Of a stretch of 10,466 nucleotides of DNA, positions 6,469 through 10,466 are shown one piece after another. The stretch comes from an uncultured Blautia sp. (lineage in GTDB: Bacteria; Bacillota; Clostridia; Lachnospirales; Lachnospiraceae). The translations under genes were made by a program, and so were the position numbers. Each line of letters begins with the position of its first letter. The stretch's first letter is position 1. The DNA is taken from NCBI GenBank assembly GCA_934371915.1, contig CAKROE010000082.1, positions 1 to 10,466 of the forward strand, read 5' to 3'. The notes below the pieces were generated by a model that searched no databases, was not told where the DNA came from, and was given only the letters and a program-made list of their open reading frames with translations.

Positions 6469-7770
6469 ATGCGTACAGTAGCACTCACAAAAGAAAGCAC
6501 AAAAGATATTCTGGAAAATCTCCTGAAACGAAGCCCAAATAACTACGGCAAATTTGAATCTGCTGTTGACGAGATTCTTCACAAAGTAAAAACCGAAGGC
6601 GATTCCGCCCTTTTTGCCTATACGAAAGAATTTGACAAAACCGAAATTACCGCAGATACGATCAAAGTCACCGAAGAAGAGATCAAAGAAGCTTATGAAG
6701 CTGTTGACCCGGCACTGATCGATGTCATCCGCAAAGCACTGGTCAACATCAGAAGCTATCATGAAAAGCAGAGACAGAACAGCTGGTTCACCAGTGAAAC
6801 AAACGGAACCATGCTCGGTCAGAAAGTAACCGCACTTGAAAGAGTCGGCGTATATGTACCGGGTGGCAAGGCAGTATATCCTTCCTCCGTTCTTATGAAC
6901 ATTGTACCTGCCAAAGTTGCAGGTGTTGACCAGATCGTTATGACCACGCCTCCGGGAAAAGACGGTAAAGTAAACCCGTCCACACTTGTTGCCGCAAAAG
7001 AAGCCGGTGCTGATGAGATCTACAAAGTCGGCGGTGCACAGGCGATCGGTGCTCTTGCCTACGGTACAGAAAGCATCCCGAAAGTTGACAAGATCGTAGG
7101 ACCCGGAAATATTTTTGTTGCTCTCGCAAAAAAGGCCGTATATGGATATGTCAGCATTGACTCTATCGCAGGACCAAGTGAAATCCTTGTCCTTGCCGAC
7201 GAAACCGCAAATCCAAGATATGTGGCAGCAGACCTTCTTTCACAGGCAGAACACGATGAACTTGCTTCCGCAATTCTGATCACCACAAGTAAAGAATTTG
7301 CTGCAAAAGTCAGCGAAGAAGTGGATGGTTTTGTCAAAATTCTTTCCCGTAAAGAGATCATCCGGAAATCTCTTGACAATTTTGGCTACATCCTGATTGC
7401 TGAAGATATGGACGAAGCAATTGAAGCTGCAAATGCCATTGCTTCCGAACATATGGAAATCGTAACTGCCAATCCGTTCGAAGTTATGATGAAAGTACGT
7501 AATGCAGGTGCTATCTTTATCGGAGAAAACAGTTCTGAACCTCTCGGTGATTATTTTGCAGGACCAAACCACGTTCTTCCGACAAACGGAACCGCGAAAT
7601 TTTTCTCCGCACTTTCTGTCGATGATTTTGTCAAAAAATCAAGTATCGTATATTATTCAAGAGAAGCACTGCGTAAGATTCACAAGGACATCGAGCAGTT
7701 TGCTACATCCGAACAGCTGACCGCACACGCAAATTCCATTGCGGTACGATTCGAAGACGAAGAACAGTAG
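6469..7770 (+). CDS. hisD: Histidinol dehydrogenase
   Basis: This 433-residue zinc enzyme oxidises L-histidinol to L-histidine with two NAD+, the last two steps of the pathway. Landmarks are RVGVYVPGGKAVYPSSVLMN at 125-144, KVGGAQAIGALAYGT at 186-200, GPGNIFVALAKK, GPSEILVLAD at 235-244, and SEPLGDYFAGPNHVLPT at 356-372. By match to E. coli HisD, the zinc ligands are Gln259, His262, Asp361 and His420 and the catalytic pair is Glu327-His328 (ASEHMEI); all are present within one residue of E. coli numbering. The start at 6469 is preferred over the ATG at 6460 because of the ribosome site at 6453-6459; the longer form would add only Met-Ser-Thr. hisB begins 11 bases after its stop. Confidence 0.96.
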   Translation: MRTVALTKESTKDILENLLKRSPNNYGKFESAVDEILHKVKTEGDSALFAYTKEFDKTEITADTIKVTEEEIKEAYEAVDPALIDVIRKALVNIRSYHEKQRQNSWFTSETNGTMLGQKVTALERVGVYVPGGKAVYPSSVLMNIVPAKVAGVDQIVMTTPPGKDGKVNPSTLVAAKEAGADEIYKVGGAQAIGALAYGTESIPKVDKIVGPGNIFVALAKKAVYGYVSIDSIAGPSEILVLADETANPRYVAADLLSQAEHDELASAILITTSKEFAAKVSEEVDGFVKILSRKEIIRKSLDNFGYILIAEDMDEAIEAANAIASEHMEIVTANPFEVMMKVRNAGAIFIGENSSEPLGDYFAGPNHVLPTNGTAKFFSALSVDDFVKKSSIVYYSREALRKIHKDIEQFATSEQLTAHANSIAVRFEDEEQ

Positions 7771-7781
7771 GAGGAAAAGCC

Positions 7782-8372
7782 ATGGCAAGAGAAGCTTCTG
7801 TAGAACGAAACACCAAAGAAACTGAAATCAAATTAAAACTGAATCTTGACGGAACCGGTTACTCAGATATTGAGACCGGCGTCGGATTTTTTGATCATAT
7901 GCTGGACGGTTTTACCCGTCATGGACTTTTTGATCTGTCCGTACGGGTACACGGTGATCTCGAAGTAGATGATCATCATACGATCGAGGATACGGGTATT
8001 GTCCTCGGTAATGCGATCAAAGAAGCCATCGGAGATAAAAAAGGTATCCGCCGCTATGGAAGCTGTATTCTGCCTATGGACGAAGTTCTGGTGCTGTGTG
8101 CCATTGATTTATCCGGACGTCCTTATTTTTCATGGGATGCAGAATTTACCTCTGAAAAAATCGGAGACATGTCCACTGAAATGGTAAAAGAATTTTTCTA
8201 TGCCATTTCTTATTCCTGTGGAATGAACCTGCATATCAAAGTGCTTACCGGCGGCAACAGCCACCATGTCGCAGAAGCAATGTTCAAAAGCTTTGCAAAA
8301 GCTCTGGATCAGGCTGTTTTTTATGATCCGCGTATCACAGATGTACTCTCTACCAAAGGAAGTCTTGCATAA
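7782..8372 (+). CDS. hisB: Imidazoleglycerol-phosphate dehydratase
   Basis: This 196-residue manganese enzyme removes water from imidazole glycerol phosphate to give imidazole acetol phosphate. It has the two metal-binding repeats of the family: GFFDHMLDGFTRHGLFDL at 35-52 with DDHHTIEDTGIVLG at 63-76, and EMVKEFFYAIS with GNSHHVAEAMFKSFAKALDQA at 158-178. Substrate residues lie in MDEVLVLCAIDLSGRPY at 99-115, and the C-terminus STKGSLA is close to the family's STKG end. It is the monofunctional type, without the phosphatase domain that enterobacteria fuse to it; histidinol phosphatase must be encoded elsewhere. The ATG at 7782 is preceded by AGGAGGA, which overlaps the hisD stop codon. hisIE begins 15 bases after its stop. 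In most his operons hisH, hisA and hisF would be nearby; none is present here. Confidence 0.96.
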   Translation: MAREASVERNTKETEIKLKLNLDGTGYSDIETGVGFFDHMLDGFTRHGLFDLSVRVHGDLEVDDHHTIEDTGIVLGNAIKEAIGDKKGIRRYGSCILPMDEVLVLCAIDLSGRPYFSWDAEFTSEKIGDMSTEMVKEFFYAISYSCGMNLHIKVLTGGNSHHVAEAMFKSFAKALDQAVFYDPRITDVLSTKGSLA

Positions 8373-8387
8373 GGAGGAAATTCAGCC

Positions 8388-9671
8388 ATGGCAGATAAAT
8401 TATTGATTCCCTGTCTGTATCTGCAGTCCGGAAAAGCAGTCACTGGTTTCGGTCAGAGAAACCTGTTCGGTGACGGAAATACGGAAAATCTTGTCCGTTT
8501 TTACAGAGACAATGGGGCCGATGAACTTCTTATTTTTGATATTTCTTCCGGAGACGCAGAGCATGAACAGGCCATCTCCAATATTAAGAAAATCTGTTCT
8601 GCTGCCGAGATTCCTGTTATGGCAGCAGGCAATATCAACCGTATGGAAGATGTCAAAAAGCTTCTTTATGCCGGCTGTACAAAGGTCGTTCTGAATTTTT
8701 CAAAAGCAAATAATATTTCACTTCTTGAAGAAGTATCCAAACGTTTCGGCAAAGAAAAAATGGCAGTCTGTATTTCTTCTACGGAAGAATTCACCGCAAA
8801 CCAGGCATTGATCGAGTCATTTGCAGATGAAGTCCTCGCACTTGATACCATCCAGGATGAAATTCATGCATGTTCCGCTATCAAAATCATCCTTCATACA
8901 GAAGTAAGTAAGACTGCCGCACTTAAATCTCTGCTCCATAAGGATTCTGTGTATGCTTTAAGCGGTGCTTATATCAGCTCTCTTGATATTTCTCTTCAGG
9001 ATTTCAAGGCAGACTGTAAAGCTGACGGAATTCCTGTGGTTACTTTTGAGAGTGCTATTGCATGGGCTGATTTCAAACTGAACAGTGACGGACTGATTCC
9101 GGTAGTCGTTCAGGATTATAAAACCGATCAGGTACTTATGGTCGCATATATGAATGAAGAAGCTTTCAATAATACACTCAAAACAGGAAAAATGACATAC
9201 TGGAGCCGGAGTCGTCAGGAACTCTGGCTTAAGGGCCTTACGTCCGGTCATTTCCAGTACGTCAAGTCACTTGCTCTTGACTGTGACAACGATACGATCC
9301 TTGCAAAAGTAGATCAGATCGGAGCGGCCTGCCATACCGGAAGCAGAAGCTGTTTCTTCAAGTCTCTGGTTCAGAAGGAATACAACGACACAAATCCACT
9401 TCATATATTTCAGGATGTGTATGATGTCATTGCCGACCGCAAACTGCATCCGAAGGAAGGCTCCTATACCAACTATCTCTTCGATAAAGGCATCGATAAA
9501 ATCCTCAAGAAAGTAGGAGAAGAGTGCACAGAGATCATCATTGCCGCCAAGAACCCTGACAAAGAAGAAATCAAATACGAGATTTCTGATTTTCTGTACC
9601 ATGCCATGGTTCTTATGGTCGAAAAGGGAATCACCTGGGAAGAGATCACCACCGAACTTGCCAGAAGGTAG
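8388..9671 (+). CDS. hisIE: HisIE with N-terminal degenerate HisF-like domain
   Basis: This 427-residue protein has three parts. Residues 1 to about 217 align almost without gaps to the first half of HisF ([41 protein letters not shown]) and more loosely to the second half. The two catalytic aspartates of HisF (11 and 130 in the Thermotoga enzyme) are Tyr11 and Ser130, GGGI is AGNI, and loops after strands 5 and 6 are shortened. Residues ~225-325 are phosphoribosyl-AMP cyclohydrolase (HisI): [18 protein letters not shown] at 271-288, magnesium residues Asp298, Asp300 and Asp302, zinc cysteines 299, 315 and 322. Residues ~335-427 are phosphoribosyl-ATP pyrophosphatase (HisE): EExxE at 378-382 and ExxD at 398-401. 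Steps 2 and 3 should thus be intact, while the front domain should be inactive as a cyclase. The ATG at 8388 follows AAGGAGG at 8371-8377. An ordinary HisIE is about 200-220 residues. Confidence 0.93.
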   Translation: MADKLLIPCLYLQSGKAVTGFGQRNLFGDGNTENLVRFYRDNGADELLIFDISSGDAEHEQAISNIKKICSAAEIPVMAAGNINRMEDVKKLLYAGCTKVVLNFSKANNISLLEEVSKRFGKEKMAVCISSTEEFTANQALIESFADEVLALDTIQDEIHACSAIKIILHTEVSKTAALKSLLHKDSVYALSGAYISSLDISLQDFKADCKADGIPVVTFESAIAWADFKLNSDGLIPVVVQDYKTDQVLMVAYMNEEAFNNTLKTGKMTYWSRSRQELWLKGLTSGHFQYVKSLALDCDNDTILAKVDQIGAACHTGSRSCFFKSLVQKEYNDTNPLHIFQDVYDVIADRKLHPKEGSYTNYLFDKGIDKILKKVGEECTEIIIAAKNPDKEEIKYEISDFLYHAMVLMVEKGITWEEITTELARR

Positions 9672-9672
9672 G
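9665..9672 (+). promoter_or_regulatory. Ribosome binding site of the DUF1294 gene
   Basis: AAGGTAGG overlaps the hisIE stop codon and lies 9 bases before the ATG at 9682. A TTG at 9676 in the same frame is only 3 bases away and so is an unlikely start. Confidence 0.6.
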
Positions 9673-9681
9673 TAATTGCCA

Positions 9682-10005
9682 ATGAACAATTTCGACTATC
9701 ATCTGCTCGCCAATTTTCAGGATTTTTTTATCCGACACAGGGGAGTGTATATTTATCTGATCATCATAAATCTTGTCACATTCGCTGTGTTTGGAATTGA
9801 TAAGTTTAATGCGATACATCATCGTTCAAGAATACGGGAGGTTACACTTTTCAGACTTTCTCTGATCGGCGGCTCCATCGGCGGACTGGCGGCAATGTAT
9901 CTGTTTCGCCATAAAACACGAAAGCTTAATTTTATATTGGGTATTCCCCTCATCCTTTTTGTACAAATAATTATATTGTTTTTTGCAATAAACACCGGAT
10001 GGTAG
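9682..10005 (+). CDS. DUF1294 family small membrane protein
   Basis: This 107-residue protein belongs to the DUF1294 family, recognised from NLVTFAVFGIDKFNAI at 30-45, SRIREVTLF at 49-57, LIGGSIGGLAAMYLFRHKTRK at 61-81 and FILGIPLIL at 84-92. Three hydrophobic segments are visible, at about 21-38, 57-75 and 84-103, with a basic loop (HHRSRIR) after the first and another (FRHKTRK) after the second. The function of the family is not known to me; some homologues carry a cold-shock domain in front, which is absent here. The start at 9682 fits the ribosome site at 9665-9672. It begins 10 bases after hisIE and may be transcribed with the his operon, although nothing ties it to histidine synthesis. 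Confidence 0.88.
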   Translation: MNNFDYHLLANFQDFFIRHRGVYIYLIIINLVTFAVFGIDKFNAIHHRSRIREVTLFRLSLIGGSIGGLAAMYLFRHKTRKLNFILGIPLILFVQIIILFFAINTGW

Positions 10006-10021
10006 ATCTGACCTTATTGCA
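9984..10021. repeat. AT-rich inverted repeat at the end of the DUF1294 gene
   Basis: TGCAATAA at 9984-9991 and TTATTGCA at 10014-10021 are perfect complements with 22 bases between them, and GGT/ACC (10001-10003, 10011-10013) could extend the stem on one side. The structure spans the stop codon at 10003-10005. It could slow or stop transcription at the end of the his transcript, but it is weak, and no clear T-run follows, so it is not called a terminator. Confidence 0.35.
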
Positions 10022-10023
10022 TC

Positions 10024-10052
10024 TGGCAAATTGTTCCTTTATGTGATAAAAT
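10024..10052 (+). promoter_or_regulatory. Possible promoter for the final gene
   Basis: TGA-TAAAAT at 10044-10052 resembles an extended -10 element (TGn followed by 5 of 6 TATAAT bases). A poor -35 candidate, TGGCAA at 10024-10029, lies 17 bases upstream. It sits in the only gap between the DUF1294 gene and the last gene, a reasonable place for a new transcript to start. Nothing else is seen in this gap apart from the inverted repeat. Confidence 0.45.
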
Positions 10053-10081
10053 AAAGCAAAAACAACGAGGGAGGATTAATG

Positions 10082-10466
10082 ATGACCTATACAGAAAAAA
10101 AGCGTTCCATGTTTCTTGGATTGCCATGGACTTTTACCTCTTATACCGTGACAGATGAGATCATAACAATAAACAACGGATTATTAAGAAAAGAGGAGAA
10201 TGACTGTTACCTGTATAAAGTAATTGATGTACGTCTGGAGAGTACTCTGCTGGAGCGTATGCTGGGACTCGGAACCATTCATTGCTTTACAGGAGATGTT
10301 ACAGACCCGGATCTCAAACTGTGTCATATCAAACATTCCAAAGAAATCAAGGACTTTATCCTGAAACAGTCCGAGGAAGAGCGCCTGAAAAGAAAAACAT
10401 TAAACATGCAGCATCTGGACGGCAATCCAGCCATGAGCCAAATGGCGGAGACCGACAGCTGCAGAT
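10082..10466 (+). CDS. Putative bacterial PH-domain (DUF304-like) protein, 3'-partial
   Basis: The frame is open to the right edge, giving 128 complete codons with no stop. The translation begins MTYTEKKRSMFLGLPWTF and continues with YTVTDEIITINNGLLRKEEND, CYLYKVIDVRLESTLLERMLGLGTI and ITHSKE-like residues (CHIKHSKEIKDFIL). The pattern of a beta-rich domain starting with YxVTdeiitinnGllrk, then yl.kI.Dv.v..sllerllG.G.I and ending in a helix resembles bacterial PH (bPH_2, DUF304) domains. Such proteins are usually associated with membranes; no transmembrane helix is visible in this part. The tail (after ~110) is rich in Glu, Lys and Arg, then Met, Asp and Asn, and may be disordered. The ribosome site GAGGGAGG at 10067-10074 gives 7 bases of spacing to this ATG; an adjacent ATG at 10079 would add one Met with 4 bases of spacing. 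The exact function is unknown. Confidence 0.75.
   Translation, partial: MTYTEKKRSMFLGLPWTFTSYTVTDEIITINNGLLRKEENDCYLYKVIDVRLESTLLERMLGLGTIHCFTGDVTDPDLKLCHIKHSKEIKDFILKQSEEERLKRKTLNMQHLDGNPAMSQMAETDSCR

Noticed and set aside
6906..6924. Inverted repeat ACCTGC / GCAGGT with 7-base loop inside hisD
   Set aside because: It lies in codons for the conserved VPAKVAGV segment and no T-run follows; most likely coding coincidence.
9676..9681. TTG start for the DUF1294 gene
   Set aside because: It is too close to the ribosome site and less usual than the ATG 6 bases on.
1..10466. Mobile element, defence system or CRISPR array
   Set aside because: No transposase, integrase, nuclease-immunity pair, direct repeat array or tRNA is seen; the region is ordinary core genome apart from the fused HisIE.

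Overview
The window looks like core chromosome of a clostridial Firmicute, most probably a member of the Lachnospiraceae. Evidence for this is the set of protein families (RecU-type Holliday junction resolvase, short HisG with HisZ, single-pass type I signal peptidase), strong AGGAGG-type ribosome binding sites in front of almost every gene, and very tight same-strand packing. The assignment rests on protein family resemblance read by eye, not on a search. All recognised genes lie on the + strand. I see no rRNA, tRNA, CRISPR array, insertion sequence or prophage gene.

Region 1 (1-4593) is one compact run of housekeeping genes with gaps of 15, 9, -17 and 11 bases: the 3' part of a YgiQ-family radical SAM protein cut by the window edge, a two-helix membrane protein of unknown function, an RluA-family RNA pseudouridine synthase, signal peptidase I (lepB) and the Holliday junction resolvase recU. 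The short or negative spacing suggests one transcript, although the functions are unrelated.

Region 2 (4590-9671) is a histidine biosynthesis operon, hisZ-hisG-hisD-hisB-hisIE. It starts from a promoter with perfect TTGACA and TATAAT boxes 17 bases apart, whose -35 box overlaps the recU stop codon. A dyad resembling a repressor operator lies between promoter and hisZ. HisZ and the short HisG form the first enzyme, the HisE and HisI domains do steps 2 and 3, HisB does the dehydratase step and HisD the last two oxidations. hisA, hisF, hisH and hisC are not in the window, so the pathway must be completed elsewhere or remain incomplete.

The most unusual item is the HisIE protein. Its first ~217 residues are a decayed HisF-like barrel in which both catalytic aspartates of HisF are replaced (Y11, S130), while the HisI and HisE domains keep all their signature residues. 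It may be a scaffold or regulatory domain; it is not a working cyclase.

Region 3 (9682-10466) holds a small DUF1294 membrane protein, 10 bases after hisIE and probably cotranscribed with it, then a gene with its own possible promoter for a protein resembling bacterial PH domains, cut by the right edge. The only stretches without a gene are short (93 and about 75 bases), and both are described below.
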